The notes: a model not told the origin generated them from the sequence alone. Shown: positions 17,144-27,750, numbered from the stretch's first letter. The stretch: 64,000 nt of DNA from Tenacibaculum soleae (GCF_001693415.1 NZ_MAKX01000002.1:1-64000); one strand, 5' to 3'. A program made the numbers and translations.

Positions 17144-18352
17144 TTAACTAATTTTATTGATGATTTCATTTACAATATCAACAGATACTGCTCTTTTTGA
17201 TTTTAATTCAAATGGTTTTTGATTAAAATCGGCATCAATAATTGTAATTTTATTAGTGTCAGTTGCAAAACCAGCTCCTTTATCTTGTAATGAATTTAAA
17301 ATAATTAAATCTAAATTCTTTTTGGTTATTTTACGCTTTGCATTTTCAACTTCATTATTAGTTTCTAGCGCAAAACCAACTAATAATTGCTGTTTTTTTG
17401 CTTCACCTAAAGATTTTAAAATATCTTTCGTAGGCTCTAACTCTATTACTAACGCTGAATCTTTCTTTTTTATTTTCTGAGTAGCTACATTTTTTGGACG
17501 ATAGTCTGCTACAGCAGCCGATAATATAGCAATATTAACATCTGCATAATATTTATGGCAGGCATCGTACATTTCTTGAGCTGATTTTACATTAACTCGA
17601 TGAATAAATGAGTGTTTTACTTTTTGATGTGATGGACCAGCTATTAAAAAAACTTCTGCTCCTAAATTAGCTGCTGTTTTTGCTATTTCAAACCCCATTT
17701 TTCCTGATGAATGATTTCCAATAAACCTAACTGGATCAATCGCTTCATAAGTTGGGCCTGCTGTTATTAATACCTTCTTTCCACGAAGTGGTAATTTAGA
17801 TACGATATCTTTTTCTATAAAAGAAACAATATCTTCTGGTTCAGCCATTCGTCCTTCACCAACTAAACCACTGGCTAGCTCTCCTGAAGCGGCAGGAATT
17901 AAAATATTACCAAAACTTTGCAATGTATTTAAACTCACTTTTGTTGATGGGTGAATATACATATCTAAATCCATCGCAGGTGCAAAATATACAGGGCATT
18001 TTGCTGATAAGTAGGTTGCTAATAATAAATTATCACAAGTTCCGTTTGTCATTTTAGACAAGGTATTTGCGGTTGCCGGAGCAATTATCATAATATCAGC
18101 CCAAAGTCCTAAATCAACGTGGTTATTCCATAATTCATTTTCATCTTCTTTTTCGTAAAAAGTTGAATGAACTGGATTTTTTGATAAAGTAGAAAGTGTA
18201 AGTGGAGTAATAAAATCTTTAGACGCAGGAGTCATTATTACTTTGACTGCTGCGCCCGATTTTATAAATAAACGAACTAAGTTCGCTGTTTTGTATGCGG
18301 CAATACCTGCGGTAACGCCAAGTAATACTTTTTTACCGCTTAATACAGACAT
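17144..18352 (-). CDS. coaBC: bifunctional phosphopantothenoylcysteine decarboxylase / phosphopantothenate-cysteine ligase
   Basis: Two consecutive steps of coenzyme A synthesis in one 402-residue protein. The N-terminal flavoprotein (about 1-185) has GVTAGIAAYK, the histidine-containing NPVHSTFY segment and the substrate motif PAMDLDMY. The C-terminal ligase (about 190-400) begins KKVLITAGPTYEAIDPVRFIGN, with the SSGKMG and AAVADYRP motifs typical of CoaB. It starts one base after rpoZ ends. Confidence 0.95.
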   Translation of the reverse strand: MSVLSGKKVLLGVTAGIAAYKTANLVRLFIKSGAAVKVIMTPASKDFITPLTLSTLSKNPVHSTFYEKEDENELWNNHVDLGLWADIMIIAPATANTLSKMTNGTCDNLLLATYLSAKCPVYFAPAMDLDMYIHPSTKVSLNTLQSFGNILIPAASGELASGLVGEGRMAEPEDIVSFIEKDIVSKLPLRGKKVLITAGPTYEAIDPVRFIGNHSSGKMGFEIAKTAANLGAEVFLIAGPSHQKVKHSFIHRVNVKSAQEMYDACHKYYADVNIAILSAAVADYRPKNVATQKIKKKDSALVIELEPTKDILKSLGEAKKQQLLVGFALETNNEVENAKRKITKKNLDLIILNSLQDKGAGFATDTNKITIIDADFNQKPFELKSKRAVSVDIVNEIINKIS

Positions 18353-18353
18353 A

Positions 18354-18674
18354 TTATTCTGCGTCTGGAGTTCTGTGATATACTTTATCGTTTAACCACT
18401 CTTCAACTGCAATAGCGTGAGGTTTTGGTAAACGCTCGTAAAACTTAGAAACTTCAATTTGTTCTTTGTTTTCAAAAACTTCCTCTAAACTATCGTTATA
18501 CGTAGCAAATTCATCTAACTTATCAACTAATTCTTTTTTTAAATCAGAATTAATTTGATTTGCTCTTTTAGCGATAACTGAAATAGCTTCGTAGATGTTT
18601 TCTGTTGGAGCTTCGATAGCTTCTTTGTTATAAGTAATAGTACTTAATGCCGCTTTCGTTTCTTTATAATCCAT
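18354..18674 (-). CDS. rpoZ: RNA polymerase omega subunit, Bacteroidetes type
   Basis: 106-residue protein with NIYEAISVIAKRANQI, the core omega motif that wraps the beta' C-terminus. The rest is divergent from the proteobacterial form, as usual in this phylum. It lies 3 nt after bamD and 1 nt before coaBC, the conserved omega/coaBC neighbourhood. It helps assemble RNA polymerase. Confidence 0.88.
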   Translation of the reverse strand: MDYKETKAALSTITYNKEAIEAPTENIYEAISVIAKRANQINSDLKKELVDKLDEFATYNDSLEEVFENKEQIEVSKFYERLPKPHAIAVEEWLNDKVYHRTPDAE

Positions 18675-18677
18675 TTT

Positions 18678-19499
18678 TTAACTTTTAACTAATTGTTCTT
18701 GTTCTTTATTTAATGTTGCCAACATTTCATTTGACTCTTTCATGAATTTAGATTCAGGAAAGCTTCTCTTTAACTTATCGTATGCTTTTATCGCAGCTTT
18801 AATTCTTTCAGGTTTTCTACGTTGTGTACTTTTTAACACAAAATCGTGTGTAGCCTTTAAACGATAGTACAATGCTTCTTCTTTGTATTTTGTCCCTAAA
18901 TAATCTTCCAATAAATTATCAAAAGCTACAATGGCAGCCCTGTAATTTCTAGAGTCATATCCAGCTGTAGTATAATATACTTTTGCTATTTCAAAAGCCT
19001 TTTTTTCTAATTTATTACGCAATTCAGCATAATATTTATTAGCCTCTTCTTGCTTATCTGAATTTGGATATTTATCAATAAAAGACTGAAAAGATTCTAG
19101 CGCTTTTTGAGTATCTGTTGGATCTAAACTAAAACTAGGAGCTGCTTTATAATAACTCAATGCTGATAAAAATGCAGCCTCTTCTCTTTTAGAACTTTTA
19201 GGATAATTTTTTGTAAATCTATTAAAATAATATCCTGCCAATCCATAATTTTTTTCATTAAAATTAGATTGAGACACCATATATTGAATACGTTCCATTT
19301 GTGGTTTACCACGGTAAGAAGGCGTTATTTTTTCAAACAAACGTAAAGCTTTGCTGTATTTTTGTACTTCGTACATTTTTACAGCCATTTTATATTGTTC
19401 TTGTACTGTACCTTTATTTAATGCTCTATTATATTCTCCACATGAAGATACAATTAAAAGCATTACAATTAAATACGCTAAATTTTTAATTTTTTGCAT
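18678..19499 (-). CDS. bamD: outer-membrane assembly lipoprotein BamD
   Basis: Part of the BAM complex that inserts beta-barrel proteins. The 273-residue precursor has a lipoprotein signal peptide with the lipidated cysteine at position 20 (LLIVSSC), followed by tandem TPR-like helices containing YKMAVKMYEVQKYSKALRLF and AGYYFNRFTKNYPKS, typical of BamD/YfiO. It is the first gene of the operon with rpoZ and coaBC. A -7 box ends 5 nt before its ATG. Confidence 0.92.
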   Translation of the reverse strand: MQKIKNLAYLIVMLLIVSSCGEYNRALNKGTVQEQYKMAVKMYEVQKYSKALRLFEKITPSYRGKPQMERIQYMVSQSNFNEKNYGLAGYYFNRFTKNYPKSSKREEAAFLSALSYYKAAPSFSLDPTDTQKALESFQSFIDKYPNSDKQEEANKYYAELRNKLEKKAFEIAKVYYTTAGYDSRNYRAAIVAFDNLLEDYLGTKYKEEALYYRLKATHDFVLKSTQRRKPERIKAAIKAYDKLKRSFPESKFMKESNEMLATLNKEQEQLVKS

Positions 19500-19503
19500 T
19501 TGG

Positions 19504-19511
19504 CAAAATTA
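19504..19511 (-). promoter_or_regulatory. bamD -7 box, directly next to the start codon
   Basis: Minus-strand TAATTTTG at 19511-19504 fits TAnnTTTG. The bamD ATG begins at 19499, so transcription would start at or within a base or two of the initiation codon. TTTA at 19534-19531, with a 19-nt spacer, may be a weak -33. Confidence 0.55.
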
Positions 19512-19619
19512 GTGATTAAATATGGATTATTAAAACGATTTTTTACTCTTAATAGAGTATTGCAATAAACTATAAATCTGTTATAATAATAAGTAATAGT
19601 TCCTAAATGTTTGTTAATC

Positions 19620-20135
19620 TTATAAAGCTGTATCGGCAGCTCCTTGAGCTACAATTTGCTTTACATCATTATCAAACAAATACAAACCTCCTTTGTCATC
19701 ACCTATTAGGTTTATTTTATCTAAAATATTTCTTGCTAATGCTTCTTCTTCAATTTGTTCAGATACATACCATTGTAAAAAATTGTGAGTTGCATAATCT
19801 CTTTCTTCTAAAGTAATATGTACTAAATCATTAATTGATTTTGAAACCATTACTTCATGATCAAACAAGGTTTGAAACATATCTTTAAAAGAGCCAAACT
19901 CTGCTGGTGGTGCTGCTAAATCAGAAACTAATGCATGTCCTCCTCTTTCGTTTACAAACTTTACTAACTTTAACATGTGCATACGCTCTTCATCTGAGTG
20001 TGCGTACATAAATTGTGCTACACCTTCAAAACCTTGAATTTCAGCCCAACATGCCATTGATAAATATACTTGTGATGATTCTGCTTCTATTTTTATTTGC
20101 TCGTTTAAAGCTTTTTCTATTGCTTTTGATAACAT
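19620..20135 (-). CDS. ftnA: ferritin (non-haem iron storage)
   Basis: 171-residue four-helix-bundle protein that oxidises and stores iron in a 24-subunit shell. The ferroxidase ligands are visible as Glu17 in EAESSQVYLSMACW and the DEERMH motif (Glu50, His53), with further glutamates in VSEQIEEEALA. There are no haem-binding features that would mark a bacterioferritin. It is separated from the upstream dapA by a strong terminator, so it has its own promoter. Confidence 0.94.
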   Translation of the reverse strand: MLSKAIEKALNEQIKIEAESSQVYLSMACWAEIQGFEGVAQFMYAHSDEERMHMLKLVKFVNERGGHALVSDLAAPPAEFGSFKDMFQTLFDHEVMVSKSINDLVHITLEERDYATHNFLQWYVSEQIEEEALARNILDKINLIGDDKGGLYLFDNDVKQIVAQGAADTAL

Positions 20136-20202
20136 ATTTTTATTTTTTTTATTAATTTTTAGCTTTATAATAACTTATATAAAGATTCTTAACAAAGATG
20201 CT

Positions 20203-20237
20203 AAAAAAAGACTACAATTAAAAAATTGTAGTCTTTT
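20203..20237 (-). terminator. dapA operon terminator
   Basis: 14-bp perfect stem, 20206-20219 with 20224-20237, loop AAAA, followed on the minus strand by a run of seven T. It lies 26 nt after the dapA stop and upstream of ferritin. Confidence 0.9.
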
Positions 20238-20263
20238 ATAACTCATATTCTTTTTTAGACAAA

Positions 20264-21139
20264 TTATAAATTATCTATAAAGTCTGATATTTTAGTTTGT
20301 AATTCTTCAGTAGCTTTTACTAGAGGTAAACGAACTTCATCTAAACAAATTCCTTTTTTTAATAAAACTGATTTAATTCCTGCCGGATTGTTTTCTTCAA
20401 AAATATAGTTTACAATATCCATTAATTTATAATGTATTTCGTAAGCTTCTTTGTTTTTTCCCGCCAATCCTAATTGAATCATTTTCGAGAACTCTTTTGG
20501 CAATCCCTGTCCTATTACTGATATTACTCCAGATGCTCCTGCTAAAACAACTCCTAAAGCTAAATCATCATCACCTGAAATTATTAAAAAATCTTCTGGT
20601 TTATTTTTTAGCAATTCTAAATATTGTTGTTGAATATTACCTGCTTCTTTAACACCTATGATATTATCAAAATCATTCGCTAACCGTATAATAGTTGATG
20701 GCTCCATGTTTTTAGCCGTTCTACCAGGTACATTGTATAAAATTATTGGCTTATAACTTACCAATGAAATTGCTTTAAAATGCTGATAAAAACCTTCTTG
20801 TGTTGGTTTACTGTAATAAGGTGCTACAGATAAAATACCGTCGATACTTGACAAATCGAGTGAATTTAACTCCTCAATTACTTTTTGTGTATTATTACCA
20901 CCAACTCCTAAAACTAAAGGTAATCTACCGTTGTTCTCTTGCGCTATTACTTTTATTATTTCTTCTTTTTCTGCTACTGTTATCGTTCCACTTTCGGCCG
21001 TGGTTCCGTTAATAACTAAATAATTTGTTCCGTTATCAATATTATAATTTACTAACTTTCTAAGTGCGTTATAATCGACACTTAAATCTTCGTTAAAAGG
21101 AGTTACTAAAGCGACTCCGGTACCAACAAATTTTTGCAT
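20264..21139 (-). CDS. dapA: 4-hydroxy-tetrahydrodipicolinate synthase
   Basis: Condenses pyruvate with aspartate semialdehyde, the committed step to lysine and to meso-diaminopimelate for the cell wall. The 291-residue TIM-barrel protein has the Schiff-base Lys164 in IGVKEAGN, the catalytic Tyr135 in LYNVPGRT and the NGTTAES loop with the Thr pair. Its ATG overlaps the stop of the upstream DUF6913 gene (TAATG). dapF, acting later in the same pathway, is at 30838. Confidence 0.95.
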   Translation of the reverse strand: MQKFVGTGVALVTPFNEDLSVDYNALRKLVNYNIDNGTNYLVINGTTAESGTITVAEKEEIIKVIAQENNGRLPLVLGVGGNNTQKVIEELNSLDLSSIDGILSVAPYYSKPTQEGFYQHFKAISLVSYKPIILYNVPGRTAKNMEPSTIIRLANDFDNIIGVKEAGNIQQQYLELLKNKPEDFLIISGDDDLALGVVLAGASGVISVIGQGLPKEFSKMIQLGLAGKNKEAYEIHYKLMDIVNYIFEENNPAGIKSVLLKKGICLDEVRLPLVKATEELQTKISDFIDNL

Positions 21140-21651
21140 TATATTTTATTTAATATCGTTAAGTATTTTTTTAATTCTTGATTTAAAACTGCCTCATTAA
21201 ATCCTTCATCGGAAATAACAAGATCATACAATCTATCATCAACTCCTGCAAAACCAGTTTTTAAACTTGCTTGCGACAGCAAAGTTACCATATTCGTATA
21301 TAAATTTGGTGTTTTTATATAGCTTATAAGCAAGTCATAATCGTTTTTAACGAAGTTTTTTAAATTGTCTGATTTTAAACTCGCTTTCATACCAATATCT
21401 TTATTTGTGAAAAATTTAGGTAAAACTTCTTCTTTTTTAGAAAATTCTCTATAAATTAAAACAGTTATATTTTCTTTTACAAAAGATAGTTTATTGCTTA
21501 AATTAGCTAAAACAATATTCTCTAACGATTCGTTATCTAATAAAATAGCGACTTTTTTTATCTTTCTCTCTTCTTTATTTTTAACTGATTTTTTTACAAT
21601 TGTTTTATTGTAAATTTTTTGAATTGATTTTTGCTTAAGTCTATTTATCAT
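21139..21651 (-). CDS. DUF6913 protein
   Basis: 170 residues, soluble, with a basic N-terminus and an alternating helix/strand pattern. The segment [20 protein letters not shown] and the [14 protein letters not shown] stretch match a conserved Bacteroidetes family (DUF6913, assigned from memory) found immediately upstream of dapA. The function is unknown. The 4-nt type TAATG junction with dapA implies coupled translation. Confidence 0.75.
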   Translation of the reverse strand: MINRLKQKSIQKIYNKTIVKKSVKNKEERKIKKVAILLDNESLENIVLANLSNKLSFVKENITVLIYREFSKKEEVLPKFFTNKDIGMKASLKSDNLKNFVKNDYDLLISYIKTPNLYTNMVTLLSQASLKTGFAGVDDRLYDLVISDEGFNEAVLNQELKKYLTILNKI

Positions 21652-21679
21652 TCCTATTAATTACTAACCTTAATACGTT

Positions 21680-22753
21680 TTACTTCTCATCAATTTCTAA
21701 CAATAAAAACTGATTTAATTGCTTGCCATATACCTGAAAATTATCATCAGAGACTAAAATTAAAGACCTATTACCGTTTGATAATTTAGGTCCCAAGGTA
21801 ATCCCTTCAATATTATCAATTATTGTATCTGTTAATTTATGTTGTACATTTTTAAAATCAAAAACTAATTCTTTTTTTAATGGAATATACGCTTCGTTTT
21901 TTAAAGATTTAATACTTAATGTATTTGTTGATTCTTCTTTAATTGTTGCTTTAAAAATTCTGATGGTATTTCCTAAAGTACCGTAACCACTTTGATAAAT
22001 TCTTTCAACAATAAAAAAATGATTCTTTTGGTATTCTAAAATAGCTGTTACGCCATTTAAATTTATGTTTCCTTTTGCAGGGTTGTCTATTTTTTCTAAT
22101 TGGTACGCAAATTGTTTTGTTGCTTTTTTTGTTTGATTATCAAAATACGTAATTCTAATTGGTGATTGTGTTTTATGAAACGTTGCTTCCTCTCCATCGG
22201 CAGCTAATACACCTTCCATAGCAACCCAAAAACCTTTCTTGTCAAAACTTTTTGAAGAACCTTCAAAAACTGCGTTATGTTTTGGTTCTGCTTTAGAATT
22301 TGCTTTAAAATAACTTGGAATATTAAATTCTTTTTGAAATTCGCCTTTCATATCAACAGCGAAAATTGTTGGGTTTTTACCTATGTTGATAGCCCCTTCA
22401 CTTACTAAGTTAATTTTATTATTTGAAATAAAAATAGACTCTAAATCTAGCGCATTCTGTTTAGAAAAAGAATTTGTATTATCTAATTTAATTACTTTTT
22501 TAAAATTTATCGATTTTATTGAATCTTCTTCAATTTGAATACCTCCAATTATAACTCTCGGTTTTTTTGCATCATCAACAACCATGTAATATTGGTTCTC
22601 ATGATAATCTATACCTGAAATACCACCTATTACAGTGTTATCTATTAATAAAGAGTCTTTAACTATATATTCGTTTAAAAAATGCAGTTGTAATTTTTCT
22701 TTTTTACAAGACACAAAGCACAAAGCAATAATTAGTAATCTTACTGTTTTCAT
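21680..22753 (-). CDS. phytase-like esterase-family lipoprotein
   Basis: 357 residues with a short lipoprotein signal peptide ending CFVSC. The body resembles the phytase-like/esterase-like beta-propeller family (PF13449 type): ISGIDYHENQYYMVVDD at the start, a middle segment ALDLESIF, and IDNIEGITLGPKLSNGNRSLILVSDDNF near the end, a pattern shared with that family. It would sit in the periplasm or on the outer membrane. The substrate is unknown. It starts 2 nt after the upstream lysoplasmalogenase-like gene ends. Confidence 0.8.
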   Translation of the reverse strand: MKTVRLLIIALCFVSCKKEKLQLHFLNEYIVKDSLLIDNTVIGGISGIDYHENQYYMVVDDAKKPRVIIGGIQIEEDSIKSINFKKVIKLDNTNSFSKQNALDLESIFISNNKINLVSEGAINIGKNPTIFAVDMKGEFQKEFNIPSYFKANSKAEPKHNAVFEGSSKSFDKKGFWVAMEGVLAADGEEATFHKTQSPIRITYFDNQTKKATKQFAYQLEKIDNPAKGNINLNGVTAILEYQKNHFFIVERIYQSGYGTLGNTIRIFKATIKEESTNTLSIKSLKNEAYIPLKKELVFDFKNVQHKLTDTIIDNIEGITLGPKLSNGNRSLILVSDDNFQVYGKQLNQFLLLEIDEK

Positions 22754-22755
22754 TT

Positions 22756-23424
22756 TTAAATTTTATTAACTTCTTCTCTTACAATTAATCCTTTTACGGT
22801 TAAATATTGTGCAGTGATATATAATAAAATTACAAAAAAGTCAAGTATTTTATTATACTCATAATATATATTTAAAATAATAAAACCATCAGCAATGACA
22901 AAAAATATGGCACTAAAAAACAATAACAAATTTCCTTTTGATTTTTCTTGCTGATAATTTAAAAATGTAACTGCCCCATATATCGACACCACTAGTCCAT
23001 ATTCAGCTACAGGAATTAACATGTCTTTTAAGTTATCAAAAACTACATACATGATTGTTAAAAAATATGTCATGTACGGGACAGTAGAAAGAACCATTCT
23101 TGTAAATGATTTCTTTTCAAGAAAACCAACTATTATTTTTATATATAATACGTGAGTTACTAAAAAAGAAGCTACTCCAAAAACAAAATAACTTTGATCA
23201 GCTAACAAAAGAACATCACCTAAAAAAGCAAAAAATAGCCCTAAAACCAACCACCAATTAACTTTTTTTTTCGAAAAAAAATACACTACTAATAACGAAA
23301 TCATTAATAATGGTTTAAAAACAATTTCCATTGTTTTATTTTGAAAAACTACAGCAAAAATGTCAGCTACCGAAACAATAAAAAATAATATAGTTGCTAC
23401 TACTATTTTAGTTTTTTTTGTCAT
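22756..23424 (-). CDS. lysoplasmalogenase-like YhhN family protein, copy 2
   Basis: 222-residue inner-membrane protein with about eight hydrophobic helices. FKPLLM, LGDVLLL and the late ADGFIIL aspartate match the YhhN/TMEM86 family, whose mammalian member hydrolyses the vinyl-ether bond of lysoplasmalogens. Both acidic residues are kept (GD in helix 3, AD in the later helix). It is a tandem paralogue of 23601-24266 and begins with the same six residues, MTKKTK. The bacterial substrate is not established. Confidence 0.85.
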   Translation of the reverse strand: MTKKTKIVVATILFFIVSVADIFAVVFQNKTMEIVFKPLLMISLLVVYFFSKKKVNWWLVLGLFFAFLGDVLLLADQSYFVFGVASFLVTHVLYIKIIVGFLEKKSFTRMVLSTVPYMTYFLTIMYVVFDNLKDMLIPVAEYGLVVSIYGAVTFLNYQQEKSKGNLLLFFSAIFFVIADGFIILNIYYEYNKILDFFVILLYITAQYLTVKGLIVREEVNKI

Positions 23425-23600
23425 ACTTATTTTATATGATTTTATTTAAAATAATTTTAATCGTTACTTTTTTAGCTTTTTTAATTTTTCTTTCAGAATG
23501 TAGCAATATAGTTTTTTATATAAATTACTACTACTATTTTTTAGCTTTTATTTTTTTAACAAAATAATTCAACTTTTTAAATGGTATAACATTTAAAAAG

Positions 23601-24266
23601 TTACTTATACTTCTTGTTATTTTTAAGCATTGAATTTACTATTAAATACTGAGACACAACATATAAAATAATGATTAAAACATCAAACATGTGCGTTGGT
23701 TGATAAAAATTATTCAACGCTATTAAACTATCAGATGCTATAAACAGAATAGCACCTAATAACAACCATAAATTGGCTATTGTTTTATTTTCTTGATAAT
23801 TTAATAAAGTACAAGTTCCAAACGTAGAAATTGCAACTCCATACACAATTACCGGAGCTAACATTTCTCCTAAATTATCTTTTATTAAAAATAGGACACC
23901 TGCAAATAAGGTAACAAATATAATTGCGGCTTTTATCACCTTTATAAAAGATTGTTTTTTTAAAAAACTAGATATCATTTTTATATACATAATATGCGCT
24001 ATTAAAAATGACGCTAACCCAAACACAAAATAATTTGTTTTATCTAACAGAAATACATCACCCCAAAATGAAAAAAACAAAGCAGATATTAACCAAAAAT
24101 TGACTTGTTTAACAGAAACTAAATAAACAACTACTAAAGCCATCATTAACAAAGGTTTAAAAATAATTTCTAAACTTTTATCTTGAACTATTACAGCGTA
24201 TACATCTATAATAGCAACTAGTAAAAACAATATAGAGGCAATGGTTTTTTTAGTTTTTTTTGTCAT
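23601..24266 (-). CDS. lysoplasmalogenase-like YhhN family protein, copy 1
   Basis: 221 residues with the same layout as copy 2: FKPLLMM, WGDVFLL and ASDSLIALN carry the conserved lysine and acidic residues of the family. It is separated from copy 2 by 176 nt of AT-rich DNA that includes a 13-bp inverted repeat at 571-583/590-602 past 23000, overlapping this gene's stop. The duplication looks old, as the two proteins differ through most of their length. The 49-nt gap to ligA upstream would permit co-transcription. Confidence 0.85.
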   Translation of the reverse strand: MTKKTKKTIASILFLLVAIIDVYAVIVQDKSLEIIFKPLLMMALVVVYLVSVKQVNFWLISALFFSFWGDVFLLDKTNYFVFGLASFLIAHIMYIKMISSFLKKQSFIKVIKAAIIFVTLFAGVLFLIKDNLGEMLAPVIVYGVAISTFGTCTLLNYQENKTIANLWLLLGAILFIASDSLIALNNFYQPTHMFDVLIIILYVVSQYLIVNSMLKNNKKYK

Positions 24267-24315
24267 TATTTCTTTTGGAGTTTAATTTACTATTAATCTA
24301 AAACTTATAAGTCAT

Positions 24316-26334
<2,019 letters not shown>

Positions 26335-26337
26335 TTA

Positions 26338-26901
26338 TTACTTTTTTACTGTTCCTGTTAAAAACTGTATTCCTTTGGGTAAAGGGTTACCTGATGAACG
26401 ACGAAAAGAAACTATTTGACCAACATGCCAAGTAGCATCTGCTATGGGACCATTAATAGCATTCCAAAATGGAAATTCTTTTTTACCGAAAATGATTTTA
26501 TATTGTGATAAATCTTTACTTGTTTTTAAAATATCACTTGCTTGCTTTAAGTTTTCTAGTGTTTTTTTTCGCTTTTCAGCAAATGTCATTTTCGGTTGTT
26601 TTTCTCCGTTTTTTTTACTTAAAGTTGCATTTAAAATAACTTGTGATAAGCTTAAAATGTGATCAACCGTTTCTAATGTTGTTCTCGATTCTTTATTTGG
26701 TTTAAATACTAAGTCTTTTTTTACCAATCCTTCTGTTGCCCAATAATAACGAAAACCAAGGCCATCTACCATTCTACTAACTACAGCACCTGCTGTATAT
26801 TCAACAGCTGCATGTGGCACCTCATAATAAGGTAGTTTTGATTGTGAATTAACTGTTACTATCGCTAATAGAAGAAAAAGTGAAGAAAAAAATGGTTTCA
26901 T
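26338..26901 (-). CDS. secreted DinB-like protein
   Basis: 187 residues with a signal peptide (about 1-19, ending VNSQ). The mature part resembles the DinB/YfiT four-helix family: TLETVDHILSLSQVIL and DATWHVGQIVSFRR each carry a histidine of the metal site. Most DinB proteins are cytoplasmic, so the export signal is unusual but is seen in some Bacteroidetes members. The function is unknown; the family includes metal-dependent thiol transferases. Confidence 0.75.
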   Translation of the reverse strand: MKPFFSSLFLLLAIVTVNSQSKLPYYEVPHAAVEYTAGAVVSRMVDGLGFRYYWATEGLVKKDLVFKPNKESRTTLETVDHILSLSQVILNATLSKKNGEKQPKMTFAEKRKKTLENLKQASDILKTSKDLSQYKIIFGKKEFPFWNAINGPIADATWHVGQIVSFRRSSGNPLPKGIQFLTGTVKK

Positions 26902-26988
26902 ATTTTAAAATTTAAGGCTAAATTAAGAAAAGTTTTAGGTAAAAACTTACACCTATTATGTTTAATAATCTTATTTAATTTTAAGTTA

Positions 26989-27004
26989 CAAAATTACAAA
27001 TATA
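26989..27004 (-). promoter_or_regulatory. tandem -7 boxes upstream of the DinB-like gene
   Basis: Minus-strand TATATTTG at 27004-26997 and TAATTTTG at 26996-26989 are adjacent, and both fit TAnnTTTG. They lie about 90-100 nt upstream of the ATG at 26901. The -33 elements are poor. Confidence 0.4.
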
Positions 27005-27033
27005 CTTATCAACAAGCTAGGTTATATAACAAC

Positions 27034-27065
27034 AAAAAGCATCACTTTATAAAGTGATGCTTTTT
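27034..27065. terminator. 32-nt perfect palindrome, likely terminator
   Basis: Arms 27034-27048 and 27051-27065 (15 bp) with A5 and T5 at the outer ends. It would stop transcription in either direction. The nearest upstream plus-strand sequence is non-coding, so the likely use is on the minus strand for the candidate small RNA. Confidence 0.75.
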
Positions 27066-27121
27066 AAATCTTCATTATTGATTAATCCCCCAATTCATCA
27101 ATTATGATTCCCTTGTGTATT
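27034..27121 (-). ncRNA. candidate small RNA or leader-peptide transcript
   Basis: A promoter-like element at 27128-27156 is followed after about 55 nt by a perfect 32-nt palindrome (27034-27065: 15-bp stem, AT centre) and U-rich sequence on the minus strand, giving a predicted transcript of about 88 nt. No normal gene lies between promoter and hairpin. It contains a 7-codon frame MNWGINQ (27098-27075) with ATG and TAA. It could be an sRNA, a peptide-encoding RNA or a relic. The intergenic region 26902-27270 holds nothing else I can support. Confidence 0.4.
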
Positions 27122-27127
27122 ATGCTA

Positions 27128-27156
27128 CAAAGATACTTTAATTAACAATAAACAAC
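27128..27156 (-). promoter_or_regulatory. promoter of the candidate small transcript
   Basis: Minus-strand TATCTTTG at 27135-27128 (full -7 match), with GTTG at 27156-27153 upstream at a 17-nt spacing, or TTTG at 27160-27157 at 21 nt. The predicted start is about 27122. Confidence 0.5.
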
Positions 27157-27229
27157 CAAACCAATGTATAAATGGTATAAATTTATGTATAAATAACCCT
27201 TTATTAAACACCTTTTACTTTTAACAAAA

Positions 27230-27253
27230 AAACCGAAGCTTTTGCTTCGGTTT
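27230..27253 (-). terminator. terminator of the lipocalin-like gene
   Basis: 10-bp stem, 27230-27239 with 27244-27253, loop TTTT, followed on the minus strand by a T run. It lies 17 nt after the stop codon at 27271. Confidence 0.88.
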
Positions 27254-27270
27254 ACATATACTTATTTTTT

Positions 27271-27645
27271 TTATCTTTTCAACTTCATGGTATAGACTAT
27301 ATCACCTTCAGTTGCCGAAAATAAAAGTTCTTTCTTATTTAATAATTCTATTTTTAAGCCATTAGCTAAATTTTCATCTTCTTCAAATTTGATAACTTTA
27401 CTAGCTTCTTCGAGCTTCCAATTACCTCTTTTTTCACTATTATTCATAACAACTTGATACTTTCCATCTGCATGAAAAATCATCCAATTATTATTTTCTG
27501 AAAATTCTTGAAGTTCTTCACCAATTTGAATTGATTCTACTTGCCATTTACCTGAAGTTAAAAAATCTAGCTCATTTACTTGTTGTGAAAAAGATGATAT
27601 TGTTACACTTAGCAACAACAAAAACAGAGAGAATACTTTTCTCAT
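27271..27645 (-). CDS. secreted lipocalin-like protein
   Basis: 124 residues with a clear signal peptide (about 1-20, ending SSFSQ). The mature part has the lipocalin-like sequence LTSGKWQVESIQIG, a middle FHADGKYQVV strand pair and GNWKLEEASKVIKF, resembling the small beta-barrel family annotated as lipocalin-like in Bacteroidetes. It is probably periplasmic. The ligand is unknown. Its 5' leader is composed of CCCCC-TAA repeats (see repeat). Confidence 0.75.
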   Translation of the reverse strand: MRKVFSLFLLLLSVTISSFSQQVNELDFLTSGKWQVESIQIGEELQEFSENNNWMIFHADGKYQVVMNNSEKRGNWKLEEASKVIKFEEDENLANGLKIELLNKKELLFSATEGDIVYTMKLKR

Positions 27646-27647
27646 AA

Positions 27648-27671
27648 TTAGGGGGTTAGGGGGTTAGGGGG
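27648..27671. repeat. three tandem TTAGGGGG repeats in a 5' leader
   Basis: Three perfect copies of the 8-bp unit TTAGGGGG. On the mRNA strand of the downstream gene the leader reads as CCCCC runs separated by UAA, ending 2 nt before the ATG. The DNA strand with G5 runs could form G-rich structures, although four runs are normally needed for an intramolecular quadruplex. Confidence 0.9.
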
Positions 27672-27681
27672 TTGTGTTTTT

Positions 27682-27711
27682 CAAATATAGCTAAAAAAAA
27701 GCCAAAACAAA
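27682..27711 (-). promoter_or_regulatory. promoter of the lipocalin-like gene
   Basis: Minus-strand TTTG at 27711-27708, an 18-nt spacer, then TATATTTG at 27689-27682. This is a very good match. Its upstream part is embedded in the gap terminator hairpin (27693-27731), so the two elements overlap. Confidence 0.75.
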
Positions 27712-27731
27712 AAAATGTTTTGGCTTTTTTT
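27693..27731 (-). terminator. GAPDH terminator
   Basis: Stem GCCAAAACA (27701-27709) with TGTTTTGGC (27716-27724), A6 loop, extended by A8 and T7 flanks. It lies 20 nt after the stop of the gap gene. Confidence 0.88.
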
Positions 27732-27750
27732 AAGTAATTATTATAATATG

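Noticed and set aside
23436..23567. 43-codon hydrophobic plus-strand frame between the two lysoplasmalogenase-like genes
   Set aside because: Its Phe/Ile/Leu/Tyr content is what random AT-rich DNA gives; there is no promoter, it is on the opposite strand to both neighbours and it has no basic or acidic topology signals.
23571..23602. 13-bp inverted repeat as terminator of the first lysoplasmalogenase-like gene
   Set aside because: It overlaps the stop codon, is nearly all A/T and has no proper T run on the minus strand; it may be chance.
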